From the NCBI GenBank assembly GCA_965240325.2, contig OZ251251.1, forward strand, positions 434,001-498,000: a stretch of 64,000 bases of DNA, read 5' to 3'. The notes beneath the pieces are model-generated. The model did not search any database. It saw nothing but the letters and a program-made list of their open reading frames with translations, and was not told where the DNA came from. Position 1 is the first letter of the stretch. Each line of letters opens with the position of its first letter. Below are positions 30,344-41,252 of the stretch, piece by piece. The translations under genes were made by a program, and so were the position numbers. The stretch is from Rebecca billardiae RCC1528. Its lineage: Eukaryota > Haptophyta.

Positions 30344-31624
30344 CTACCTGCTCGCCACGAGCCGCCGCGGCACAGAAGCCGCCCTGGGTGCCAGCCTGGC
30401 CGCCCGAGCGCCGGCGGCCCACGCGTCGCCGCCCGGCCCGGGGCCGGGCGGTGCCGGCCGCCTCGGAGCGGAGCGGCATGTCGCGACCGCCCGAGCGCCG
30501 TGCAGCGCCGCCGCGCCGGCCGGCGTGCTGGGCCGCGCATCCGCGGCAGGAGCGGCTGCGCGCGGCGGCCGCCGCGCCCGCTCGCCGCCGCCGCCGCCGC
30601 GCGCCGCGTGCTGCGCGCGTGGCGCCTGCGCGGCGCCCGTGGCGCACCGCAGTCGCTCCGTGGCCGCGCGGCCGCGCGCGGCGAGGCGCGCGCGGGAGAC
30701 CGCGGCGTCCGCCGCGCAGTACGCGGCGAGGGCCGGCCACGTGCCCCCGAGGCTCGCCCACTCCGCCGTGCCCAGCGGCGGCGGCGGGTACGGCGCGCTC
30801 GCGCGCGCCAGCGCGCACGCCACGTCGTCCGCAGCCGCGCACGCGCGCTGCAGCCTCGTGCGCGCTCGCGCGTGCGCGCGCGCGCGCGCACTCGCGCGGC
30901 GCTCGTACGCGGCGCGCTCGCGCGGCGCGAGCTGGGACCAGGCGCGGCGGAGCGAGGCGTGAAAGTGCCGCGCCACCTGTCGCTCGATCTCCGCGCGCAC
31001 CGCCTCCCCGTCCGTCGAGCGCTCGGCCAGCCCGCGCCGCACAAGCCTCGGCAGCTCGTCTGACGTGGCGCGCGCCGCAAAGTCGTCCTCGGCGCTGGGC
31101 GGCGGTTGCGGCGGCGCGGCGCGGCGCGCGCCGACGCAGAGGGCACCCACGCTCACCAGCCGCCACGCCGAGATCCCCGGCGCGCGCCGCGACGGCCGTG
31201 CGTGCGAGACGGCGATGGCGGTCGCGGCGGCCGCCGACGCGGCCGTGCGCGTGCGCGGCGAGGCGAGCGCGGCGGGCGGGGTGGAGACGGCGGCGAAGGC
31301 GCGCGCGGCGAGTGCGAGCGCGGCGCCGAGCTGGTGTATCGCGCCCTCGCTCAGCTCGAGCGCGTGCGTCGGCCGCGTGCCGCCGCCGCCCGCGCCGCGC
31401 TCGCGCTCGGCGGCGGCGGCCGCGTGCGCCGCCGCCGCCGCGCGCTCGAGCGCGCCCAGCGCGGGCGCGGCGGCGGCGTCGACGCGCGCCCACACGAGCG
31501 GCGGTGCGCAGCAGGCGGTGCGCCACGCGGTGCACACCTGCGCGCAGCGCTCGAGGTCGTCGAGCTCCACGTGCGCCAGCACGGCGGACAGCACGTCGTC
31601 GTCGTCCGCGAGCCGCGCCGTCAT
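30344..31624 (-). CDS. F-box protein
   Basis: 426 residues from ATG 31624. Residues ~7-48 (DDDVLSAVLAHVELDDLERC...CTAWR) are an F-box: two short helices with the LERCAQVCTAWR core that contacts SKP1. F-box proteins act as substrate adaptors of SCF ubiquitin ligases. The remainder is Ala/Arg-rich with no LRR or kelch repeats. Around residue 245-265 there is AWSQLAPRERAAYERRA, which resembles helix 2 of an HMG box, but the rest of that fold is not evident. The last ~80 residues are low-complexity, so the true 3' end is uncertain. Confidence 0.6.
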   Translation of the reverse strand: MTARLADDDDVLSAVLAHVELDDLERCAQVCTAWRTACCAPPLVWARVDAAAAPALGALERAAAAAHAAAAAERERGAGGGGTRPTHALELSEGAIHQLGAALALAARAFAAVSTPPAALASPRTRTAASAAAATAIAVSHARPSRRAPGISAWRLVSVGALCVGARRAAPPQPPPSAEDDFAARATSDELPRLVRRGLAERSTDGEAVRAEIERQVARHFHASLRRAWSQLAPRERAAYERRASARARAHARARTRLQRACAAADDVACALARASAPYPPPPLGTAEWASLGGTWPALAAYCAADAAVSRARLAARGRAATERLRCATGAAQAPRAQHAARGGGGGERARRPPRAAAPAADARPSTPAGAAALHGARAVATCRSAPRRPAPPGPGPGGDAWAAGARAARLAPRAASVPRRLVASR

Positions 31625-32737
31625 GCTTGGCGGCCGTCGCGCGTCGGCGCTTTGCCCGGTGTAACAGTCGCGCAAGGACGGCCCTTGAGTCGCGTGGATT
31701 TATTCCGATTTTCAGCACGGTCGACGAGAGTCCGGTTGACTCCGGAGGCACCACGCCGGAAGGGGCGTCATTCAGCGTCATTGCCCAGCAGGACAAACTT
31801 CCGCGGTCGTCTTTTCAGATCTGATGCGCTTTTCAAAACGAAATGTTCCGCGCTCTGTCCAACGGCAAAGCGCAGCGGATGGCGGCTTCGGCGCCGCAGC
31901 CGATGGCTGGGCGTCGCCGTGCCCGCAGAAGACGTGCGTCGGAGGCAATGAAGCGGGCAGATGGCGCGTCACACGCGTCGTGGAAGTCGGCCGTGACGCT
32001 CGCCCGCCTCAGCGCCCGCGGCGAAGCCACGTCCATGGGCGCCCTGCGTGCAGGCGGCACGGCCACGCCGGCTCGGCCTGACCGGGACCGGCCGTAGGCG
32101 CCGTAGCGACTAGCGGGCGTAGGCCGCCCCGCCCCGCTCGCGGCCCGCCACGGCGACCGGCCTCGCACGCGGCCTAGCGGCGCCGAACGGGCATCCCAGC
32201 TGCGGTCATTCGACTTGCGCGCCGGGAGACGGGTGCCAGCTAGCCAACGCGCACGCGCCGCGAGCTGCAAGGCATGCGCAAACGTCGCCCGCCGCCACCG
32301 CGGCCGAGCGTGCGCCGAAAGCGGCACAGCGTGAGAGGGAGAGGGCCTGCAGAACTACTCAAGAAGGGGCCCCGATCTATTCGAAGGCGGCTCTGGTCGG
32401 GCGCCCTCCTTAAGTGCATGATTTCTGCAGCTTGGGTCGCGTTTGTCCAGCTGGCGCAACGCTCCGGTTCGATCGTCGTTCGGACGAGCCCGGGTCGAAG
32501 GAAACCCCGCCTAAAAACAAGGAAACAAAAAAATAGGCGTAGGATTCGTAGCGCACAAGCAGCTCGCGGCTGGCCTCGTGATGGCTCGTCAGCACGGCGT
32601 CGGCGTCGAAACGCCTCGCCGGGCGGCCGGCGGGGCGCACTCGGCGGCTCTATCGGCCGAGCAGACATCCCGTGCCATCCGCGCGCCCGAGCACCGTCAC
32701 CTCCACGCCGCCGGCGGGTGCCGGGTGGGGGCGCGAG
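31625..32737. other. Intergenic, no supported gene
   Basis: About 1.1 kb between the F-box gene start and the TIR receptor stop. Overlapping small frames on both strands lack recognisable features. A short A-rich stretch is at 32.51-32.54 kb. Confidence 0.55.
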
Positions 32738-35700
32738 CTAGGGCGCCACGGCCTTGAACGGCGCGCCGCCGTTGCCGGGCGCGGCGGCGGCGCCGCCGCC
32801 GCTCGCGGCCGCGCCGCCCCCGCCGAGCTGCGAGCGCGAGGGCTGCGTGCCAAACATGCGGGCGGAGGCGGCGCGCATGCTGTCCATGCGCCTGGGCGGC
32901 GAGGACGGCCGCGCCGCCGTGCCGCTCTCCTCGTCGCCGCCGCTCGGCGCCGGCGGCTTGGCGGGCTTTGCCCCAAAACCCTTCACCAACACCTTGGCCG
33001 GCCCCTTGGGCGGCGACGCCGGCGCCGACGCGGCCGCGCCCATCTTTGTGACGGCGACCGCGCTGAGGCCGCCGGCTTGCGTCGCGCCGCGCTGGCGCAC
33101 CATGTTGCGGACGAGGCGCATGCGCACGCCCGCCGAGCGCTTGCGCAGCCGCGCGCGCCGCTGCGACTCGAGCAGCGACTCGCGCAGCGCGTGCGCCAGC
33201 TCGAGCGTGGACGCGTGCATGTGCACGCCCGGCCGGAGCACGGGCGGATGCGTCTCGAAGAGCACACGCGCGAGCCCGTCCGCGCCCCACTTGGCCGGGA
33301 CGAAGGAGCGGCGGATGTGCTCCCACGGCGCGTAGAGCGGGTCGTTCGTGTCGTGCAGCAGCACGGGCAGCACCGGCAGCTTGGGCGGCAGCCCGTCGCC
33401 CACCGACGACGACGCGTCCGTGCCGTCGTCCAGCTCCTCAGAGTCCGGCTCATCGCGGATGCCGGCGACGGCGCACGCGTTGGCGAGCGTGCGCGCGAGC
33501 TGCGGCGAGCGCGGCCAGAGGATGAGGACGGGGCCGGCGGCGTGCGCCTTCTGCGCCTCCGCGCCGCCGCCGCCGGGCACGCGGCCCCTCGGCGCCTCCG
33601 CCCCCTTCCCACCCGCCTTACCCGCTTTACCCAGCTCGTACGGCGCGCACGCGCGCACAGGCTTGGTCAGCAGCGCGGCGATGTGGGCAAGCGGTTTGGG
33701 ATCGGCGTTGACGATGTGCTCCTCGTCGCGCTCCTGCGGCGCGGCGCGGCGCGTGTGGGGGCAGGAGGGGGTGCGGGCGTGTGGGCACGCGCGCGCGTGC
33801 GTGCGGCCGCGGGCGGCGGCGCCGCGCGTCGCGCCGCGCCGCCCGCCGGCCGCGCCGCCCCGGCCGCCGGCCGCGTCGGCGCGGCGCGGCCCCCCGCGCG
33901 GCGGCGCGCGGCGCGCGGCGCGGCTGCACACCTCGTAAAACTCGCAGCGCACGGCGCGCACGGCGGAGGTGAGCAGCTGCGGCACCTGCGCGGGCGGCAC
34001 GACGGTGGCCTCGTCGCGCCGCGCGGACGAGTTGCCGCCGGCGATGCTCGTGCGGCGCGCCACGCTCGGGCGGTGCGCGCCGGCGCGGCCCGGCGGCGGC
34101 GGCTGCTGCGCGCCGCCGACGCCGCCGCCGCCCTTCTCGGCGCCGCCCGGCTTGTCGGCGCCCTGCCGCCCGCCGGCGGGCGCGTGCGCCGCGTGGTGCG
34201 CGCCGCCCATCAGCAGCGCCGACAGCGTCTTCATGTCGCGCTCCTGATACGCCGCCTTGATGCGCCCGAGCCGCCGCGTGTCGGTTACCACGACGCCGTA
34301 ACCGAACGCGTCTGCGCGCAGCAGCAGCAGCGAGTTGCCGCCGGGCGGCGGCGGCACCGAGCGTCCGGGCTGCGGCACGGCGGAGCCCGGCGTGGCGAAC
34401 GTCGCGAGCACCGGGTCCTCCTCGAGCGGGAAGCTCGCGGAGAGCTCCTCGGTGAGCGGCACGAGGTGGCCGAGCTCGGGCGGTGCGTCGAGCGCCGAGC
34501 CGGCGCCGCGGCCGCGCAGCCGGTTGGCGCTGGCGCTGAGCACGCTCGCGGCGCGCGCGAGCCACGGCGCGCGGCGCCAGAGCGGCGCGAGGCGCGCGTA
34601 CCGCGTCGAGACGGCGTGCACCGGGATCGACGCCGCCGCGTCCTCGCGCAGCAGCGCGTGCTCGAGCACGGCGCGCAGCGGCGCCGCCTCGGCCTCCTCC
34701 TTATCCGCCTTGAGCCCGATCTGCAGCGTGCGCGCCTCGCCCTCGATCTCGCCGAGGTGCGGCTTGAGCCCGCCCGCGCGGCGGAGCAGCTGCGCGGCGC
34801 GCAGGTGCTCCGCGATCGCGAGCGCGGAGGCGGAGAGGTACGCGTCCTCGTCCTCCGGCCGCCCGCCCTGCGCGTGCCACGGGATCATCTCCGCGTCCGG
34901 CACCGCGTCCAGCAGCGCCGCCGCCGCCGCCGAGCCCGACTCGGCGCACTGCGCGCGCAGCTGCTCGATGGTCACGCCGCCGCGCGAGGGCTTGGCGACG
35001 TACACGACGACCACCTTCTTGTCCGGCGCGAGGTGCGCGGCCTGCAGCTGCGCGAGCGCGCCGCCGTCGGCGGTGAAGTAGCCGTCGGAGATGAGCACGA
35101 CCACCGCGCGCGCCTGGTCCATCCGCTCGCGCCACTTCTTCCCGGACTGGCCGATCACGAGGTCCGGGACGAGCGCGCTCACGCGCTCGCGCAGCTCGTT
35201 GGCGGGCTGCTGCCCCGAGTGCCACGCGTACGAGAGGAAGGCGTGGCACCCGCCGGCGACGTGCTCGTCGAGCCGCGTCGCGCGCATGCGCGTCTTGTCC
35301 AGCCGGTCGCGCAGCACGGGCAACTGCCGCTCCTGGTACGCGCGCCACGGCAGCAGCAGCACGGCGGTGAGCAGCACGAGCACAAAGATACCGGTCAGGT
35401 ACGCGCCCAGAATGGACTCGTAGAGGGAGAGCCGCAGCCCGCCCTCGAACAGCGCCTTGGCCGACCACGCGTCGAAGCCGGCGCGGAGCGAGAGGTTGTC
35501 CGCGCCCTCCGAGCCTGCGGTCAGGTGCACCGCAAGCGCGCCCACCAGCATCAGCTCCATGGCGAGCTGCGCCACCAGGACGAGGTCGTTGTCGAGCGCG
35601 GACTGCAGCGGCCGGATGCGCGCGAGCACCGCGACGAAGACGGACTGCACGAAGATCGCCGCGAGCAGCTGCGCGACGGACGCGTACGACGACGCGTCCG

Positions 35701-38700
35701 CGCCGCCGCCCGAGTTGGGCGCGGCGCCGAGCACCGCCACGCGCACCAAGATCACGCCGCCGACCAGCACGAGCTTGCGCAATGTCTCCACCGCCTCCCA
35801 CCAGACGGTGTGCGGCGCGAGCCCGACGCGGATGAAGGAGAGCGGCGACTGCCCCGCCACCCACTCCGAGTCGTCCTTGCGCAGCACGCGGTAGAAGGCG
35901 TAAGGCAGCGCGACCGAGTAGACAAACATCGCGATGTACGCAAACGGCAGGTACGCCTCGTGCTCCGGAGAGTCGAAGTCGACGGAGTAGTCGGACTTGA
36001 GCACGCGCTTCGGACGGCTCGCCTCGACGTCGACCGACTCGGTGTTCACCGCCGAGAAGAGCGACGCGGTCGCGGAGGGCAGGATGAGGTACGCGCTCAT
36101 CAGGAACGGGCGGAGCACCGAGCCCACAAAGTCGCGCCGCTTGTCGAACAGCTTGGAGTGGTGCCGCGCGCGGTGGTAGAGCTCAAAGAGGAGCCACACG
36201 CCGCCGAAGACGGAGAGCACGCCGAGGGGCGCGAGCGCGATCCCGACCATTCCGGTGTGGTACCCCACGCCGATGCAGTTGAACCCGTTGAGGTACAGGT
36301 TGTCGAACGCGAGCCAGCGGAAGCCGCCGAGCGTCTCGCGGAACGCGACCGGCAGCGTGACGCCGTACACGCGCTCGAGCAGCAGCGTGAGCTGCACGAA
36401 CGCGAGCGTGGTGCGCGCCGCCACCTTGAACGAGACGACGACCGCGGGCGTGACCGCGCCCGCCAGCGCCACCTTGAGCTGCGTGAGCAGCTTGCGCGAC
36501 GGCTTGGGCTTCACGCCCGGCTTGTGCCCCTTCAGCCAGCGCGCCAGCGCCGCCGCCTTCTCGTCCATACGCCCGTGGAAGCTCGCGATCACCAGGACGA
36601 CGCACACGAGGGAGAAGCCGATCATCAGCCCGAAGACGAGCTCGGCGCTCCGTGTCGCCGCGGGGCAGACGGCGCACCGGTCGTCGGTGCCCATGAAGAA
36701 GCTGCGCGCGCGGGGGGGGCGAGAGGGGGCGAGAGGGGGTCAGGCGGGGCGCGCGGCGCGGCGCGACACCGGCCGCCGCCGCCCAGCCGCGCGCGCCGCG
36801 CCGCGCGCAAAGGGACGGCGCGGCGCGGCCGCCGGCTGGGCGGCGGCCACGCTGAGAGACGCGCGCGGCGCGCGCACCCTGGGTCACACACTTCGCAGTA
36901 CGGCCCGCCGTGGTGCTCGGCGCAGAGCTCGCCGCTCTTCGCGCCCTTCGAGCCCGGGCACGCGCGCTCGCCGCGGCCGCACTCGCGCAGGTCTGCCGTG
37001 TCCTTGGAGTTGCGCCAGAAGCCGGGCTTCACCTCGAGCGTGGCGAGCGTCGAGCCGACTCTCGCGCACGAGACGGAGGAGTTGCACGCGAAGCAGATTC
37101 GGTTCGACTCGTTGTACTTGCGCTCGTAGTACCCCTGCTGGCACACGCAGCCCGCCTCGGCGTCCGTCCCCTCAAACTCGGTCGTCATGAACGGGTCCAC
37201 GTCCGTGCACTGCTGGCACACGTCGTTGTCGTCCGCGTCGTCCGCCGTGCGGAACGTGCCGATCGGGCAGGGCTCGCTGCGCGCGCAGGGCCGCCGGGCG
37301 CCGGGCGGGGCGGCGCGCGGCGCGCGGCGCAGAGCGTGAGGGCGAGCGCGCCTACCCGGAGACGCGCGGCGCGGCCGTTACGCGCGGCGGTTACGCACCA
37401 CGGCGTGTTGCCCGTGCGGCCGAGGCCGGCGGGGCACGAGCCTCGGTACGTGAAGAGGCCGCCGGCGAAGGCGTCCTGCGCGCCCGTCTGGTTCTTGACG
37501 ATCCGGATGGACGGCACGTCGGCGAAGTCGGCGGTGGGCTTGGGCGGCGCGACGCACCACGCGAACTGCGGCGAGATGATGCCGGGCTCGGAGCACGCCG
37601 TCTGCGCGCCCGTCGCGTCGTCCACCAAGAAGATGGCGATCTGGTCGCACGGCACGTCGCACGCGTCGCCAAAGTTGGCGCCCTGCAGGAAGAGCGGGCC
37701 CGGGTCGTTCGGGTTGAACTCCTGCGCGTTGAGGATGAGGTTGACGACGGCGGAGGGCGGCGGCGGCGAGGGCGGCGGCGGCGAGGGCGGCGGCGAGGGC
37801 GGCGGCGAGGGCGGCGGCAGTGGCGGCGGCGGCGAGGGCGGCGGCGAGGGCGGCGGCGAGGGCGGCGGGCTCGGCGGCGGCGAGGGCGGCGGCGGGCTGG
37901 GCGGCGGGCTCGGCGGCGGCGACGGCGGCGGCGGGCTGGGCGGCGGGCTGGGCGGCGGCGACGGCGGCGGCGACGGCGGCGGCGTAGGCGGCGGCGGCGG
38001 GCTGGGCGGCGGGCTGGGCGGCGGGCTGGGCGGCGGGCTCGGCGGCGGTGACGGCGGCGGGCTCGGCGGCGGCGAGGGCGGCGGCGGGCTGGGCGGCGGG
38101 CTGGGCGGCGGGCTGGGCGGCGGCGAGGGCGGCGGGCTGGGCGGCGGCGAGGGCGGCGGGCTGGGCGGCGGGCTGGGCGGCGGCGAGGGCGGCGGCGGGC
38201 TCGGCGGCGGGCTCGGCGGCGGCGAGGGAGGCGGGCTCGGCGGCGGCGACGGCGGGCTGGGCGGCGGGAAGGGCAGGCCGCGCGGCGGCGGCGGCGGCAG
38301 CGGCGGCGGGCTGGGCGGCGGGCTGGGCGGCGGGCTGGGCGGCGGGCTGGGCGGCGGCGGCGGCGGGCTCGGCGGCGGGCTCGGCGGCACGTTGAGCAGC
38401 GCCACCTTCTGCACCGTCGCGCCCACCGCCTGCTGCAGCGCCGCGCTGTCCGTCTGCGCCACCGTCGCCACCACGTTGACGGGATTGGGCTCGTCCGCCG
38501 GCTGGAAGATCTCCACGTCCACAACGGTCGAGCCGCCGAAGACGGCGATGATCCGGATGCGCCGCTCGTCGAAGTCGCAGCCGCACTCGGCAGAGAGCTG
38601 CGCGTCGATGAAGGCGACCAGCGCCGCCTCCTGCGTCGCGTTCCACGTCGCCACGTCCACGTTGAACTCGTACGAGACGATCGTCACCTCGCCCGGAGGC

Positions 38701-40767
38701 GGCGGCGAGGGCGGCGGGTGCGGCGGCGGGCTGGGCGGCGGGCTGGGCGGCGGGGAGGGCGGCGGCGAGGGCGGCGGCGAGGGCGGCGGGCTCGGCGGCG
38801 GCGAGGGAGGCGGCGGGCTCGGCGGCGGGCTCGGCGGCGGGCTGGGCGGCGGCAGCGGCGGTGGTGGCGGCGGCGACGACGGCGGAGGGCTCGGCGGCGG
38901 CCGCGGCGGCAGCTGCGGCAGCGGCGACGGCGGAGGGCTCGGCGGCGGCAGCGGCGGCAGCTGCGGCAGCGGCGACGGCGGAGGGCTCGGCGGCGGCAGC
39001 GGCGGCAGCTGCGGCAGCGGCGACGGCGGAGGGCTCGGCGGCGGCAGCGGCGGCAGCTGCGGCAGCGGCGACGGCGGAGGGCTCGGCGGCGGGCGCGGCG
39101 GCTGCGCCGGGAACGGCGAGGGCGGAGGGCTCGGCGGCGGGAGCGGCGGTGGTGGCGGCGGGGGCGAGGGCGGCGGGAGCGGGCGCGGTGAAGGCGGGGG
39201 CGAGGGCGGCGGGAGCGGGCGCGGCGAAGGCGGGGCCGCGAAGACAGGGGGCGCAGTGGCGGCGGGAGGGCTTGGCGGGATGCCGCCACCGGTGGCGGGC
39301 GGCACCTGCGCGGCGGCCGGCTCCGGTGGGCTCGGTGGAGTGCCGGCGGCGGGCGGCGCCTGCGCGGCGGCCGGCGGGCTCGGCGGCAGGTTGGCGGTGG
39401 CGGCGGGCGGCGGGCTCGGCGGGTCGTCGGCGGCGGCGGGCGGCGCCTGCGCCACGGGCGGTATCGGCGGGCTCGGCGGGTCGGTGGCGGCGGCGGGCGG
39501 CGCCTGCGCCACGGGCGGTATCGGCGGGCTCGGCGGGTCGGTGGCGGCGGCGGGCGGCGCCTGCGCCACGGGCGGTATCGGCGGGCTCGGCGGGTCGGTG
39601 GCGGCGGCGGGCGGCGCCTGCGCCACGGGCGGTATCGGCGGGCTCGGCGGGTCGGTGGCGGCGGCGGGCGGCGCCTGCGCGGCAGGCGGCTCCGGTGGGC
39701 TCGGCGGGGTGCCGGCGGCGGGCGGCGCCTGCGCGGCAGGCGGCACCGGTGGGCTCGGCGGGGTGCCGGCGGCGGGCGGCGCCTGCGCGATGGGCGGCTC
39801 CGGTGGGCTCGGCGGAGTGCCGGCGGCGGTGGGGGCCGGGCTCTGCACGCCAGGAGGCGCTGCCAACGCGCCGAGGCCCGGCGGCGGCGGCGAGGGCTGG
39901 CACGCCGCGCCCAAGGCGCTCGCGACGAGCTGCACGCGCTGCCCGATCGTCACGCCCGCGAACGTCACGCCGAGCCGGTACGACGGCACAGTCCGGTCGA
40001 TCGCAACGGACTGGAGGGTGGAGAGGTCCGGGCGGCTGAGAAGTGAGAGGACGGCGCCGTCCAGGTCGAGCGCGAGCGCGAGGGGCGCGGCGTCGGAGGA
40101 CCACGGCGCGCCGGTGCTCACGCGCGTCGTGCCCTGCCACGTGTCGCTACGCTCGCGGGGCGCCGTGTCCGCGCGCGCGCGCGCGCGAGCACGAGCCGAT
40201 GAGGCGCGCGGCGCGGCGCGGCGCCGCACGGCCCGGCTCGGGCGGCGCACGCGCGGCAGCGCACGCGCGCGCGCGCGCGCCGCACCCGTTGTTGCACAGC
40301 ATCACGGTGCTGTCGGAGGGCACGACGTCGAAGATGTACGCGAGCAGATCCGGGTCCTCCTTCGGCGTCACGCCGATGCACATCGAGCCCGTCTCCACGC
40401 TGCCCGTGGCGGGCGCGGTGACGGCGGTCGACTGCTGGCCGGCGGGGTTGGTCGTGTCGAGGTACCAGACGTGCGTGCCCTCGAGCGAGTCGACGGACGG
40501 GCCGTAGGCCGAGCCGATCGACGCCCCGCCCGCGAGCGCGTACGGGCCGTCCACGCTCAGCGTCTTCGCCACGCTCCACGAGCTGAGCGGCGTGCAGTGC
40601 ACGAGCTCGGCGGCTCGCGCGCCCGGCAGCACGGCGGCGGTCGCGGCGAGGGCGAGCAGGAGGAGCTGGCGCGTGCGCGGCGGCAGGACGGTGGGCGCCG
40701 TGCGCCCCCGGCCGCAGGGCGAGCGCGACGCTCGCGCGAGCCCGGGCTCGGGCTCCACGCGTGCCAT
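32738..40767 (-). CDS. Receptor-like protein: signal peptide, Pro-rich stalks, Cys-rich module, ~9 spans, cytoplasmic TIR-like domain
   Basis: Five exons: 40767-40286, 40146-37399, 37276-36878, 36701-33932, 33733-32738 (7395 nt, 2464 residues). All phases agree. Signal peptide core LLLLALAATAAVLPGARA. Ectodomain 1-240 includes WSVAKTLSVDGPYALAGG. Ala/Pro and Ser-Pro stalks run ~240-645 and ~745-965 around a ~100-residue globular domain (VTIVSYEFNVDVATWNATQE). A second globular part (965-1077) leads to a Cys-rich GCC2/GCC3-like module (CEPCPIGTF, CQQGYYE, CEVCDPGF). About nine hydrophobic spans follow (~1225-1670), then a TIR-like domain (~1685-1790: CHAFLSYAWHSGQQ, ARAVVVLISDGYF, KKVVVVYV). 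A long cytoplasmic tail of ~600 residues contains PVLILWPRSPQLA and a basic region. An odd span number puts the TIR inside the cell. The role, sensing surface cues and signalling through TIR, is inferred. Confidence 0.8.
37747..38394 (-). repeat. Ser-Pro stalk repeats (PPPSPPPSP type) in the TIR receptor
   Basis: Near-continuous SPPP repeats about 215 residues long, extensin/pherophorin-like and likely hydroxyproline-glycosylated. They encode the membrane-proximal stalk. The strongly periodic GC-rich DNA produces long Gly-rich and Ala-rich frames on the opposite strand, which are artefacts. Confidence 0.9.
38902..39095 (-). repeat. 48-bp tandem repeat, four copies
   Basis: Four near-identical 48-bp units encode a 16-residue repeat of LPQLPPLPPPSPPPSP type in the outer stalk. 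Confidence 0.85.
39440..39800 (-). repeat. 57-bp tandem repeat encoding 19-residue Ala/Pro units
   Basis: Four near-identical 57-bp units encode ATDPPSPPIPPVAQAPPAA, flanked by diverged relatives (AAGTPPSPPEPPAAQAPP). The high identity between units indicates recent expansion or gene conversion. Confidence 0.85.
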
Positions 40768-41252
40768 TTGAGCGCGGCGCGATGCGGCGACCGCCGGCCC
40801 GGGCGGTGGACTTTCGGAGCGAACGTGGCGAGGCGCGCCGCGCAAGAGAGCTCGGAAATGGGCTCTCCGAGGTGCGCGCGCTGGCAGTGGCGGCGCCCCG
40901 ACGACCGAGGCATAACAGCATTCGTCAAATGTGGGTGCGCTTCGTGAAAGGACGGCCGTAAAAACTAAAACGTCGTCAGAATTGCATGGCAAGCGCCGAA
41001 GCCTCGTGCTAGGTGAATTGCGAGCAGCGCGGGTGCCACGCTCCCAGCCGGATAGGCGGTCGGCGGGCTGTCGTATGAGCGGGTAACGCGTTTTGGAAGG
41101 GATTGATATCAGCCAACTTCGTCGATTGGCTTCGGCCGCCAGCCTGATCACCCGGAGCCCGTTATAAAGGGGAATTTAAAAGATCACTGCTCATTATCGT
41201 AGTGGTACATAAATCAGTACCCGCCATCAGCCAGCGTCGGCAGCATGCCGAC
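40768..41252. promoter_or_regulatory. Upstream region of the TIR receptor gene
   Basis: 485 bp between the TIR receptor start and the stop of the next minus-strand gene; it must contain the receptor promoter and the upstream gene's terminator. AT content is higher than in the coding sequence (41.16-41.22 kb). No motif recognised. Confidence 0.4.

Noticed and set aside
38902-39800. CRISPR-like regular repeats
   Set aside because: The repeats are contiguous, without unique spacers, and encode in-frame Pro-rich units in a eukaryotic gene.
36910-40947. 1345-codon Gly-rich plus-strand frame
   Set aside because: Antisense of the Pro-rich stalks of the TIR receptor; the minus frame has signal peptide, Cys module, spans and consistent splice phases.
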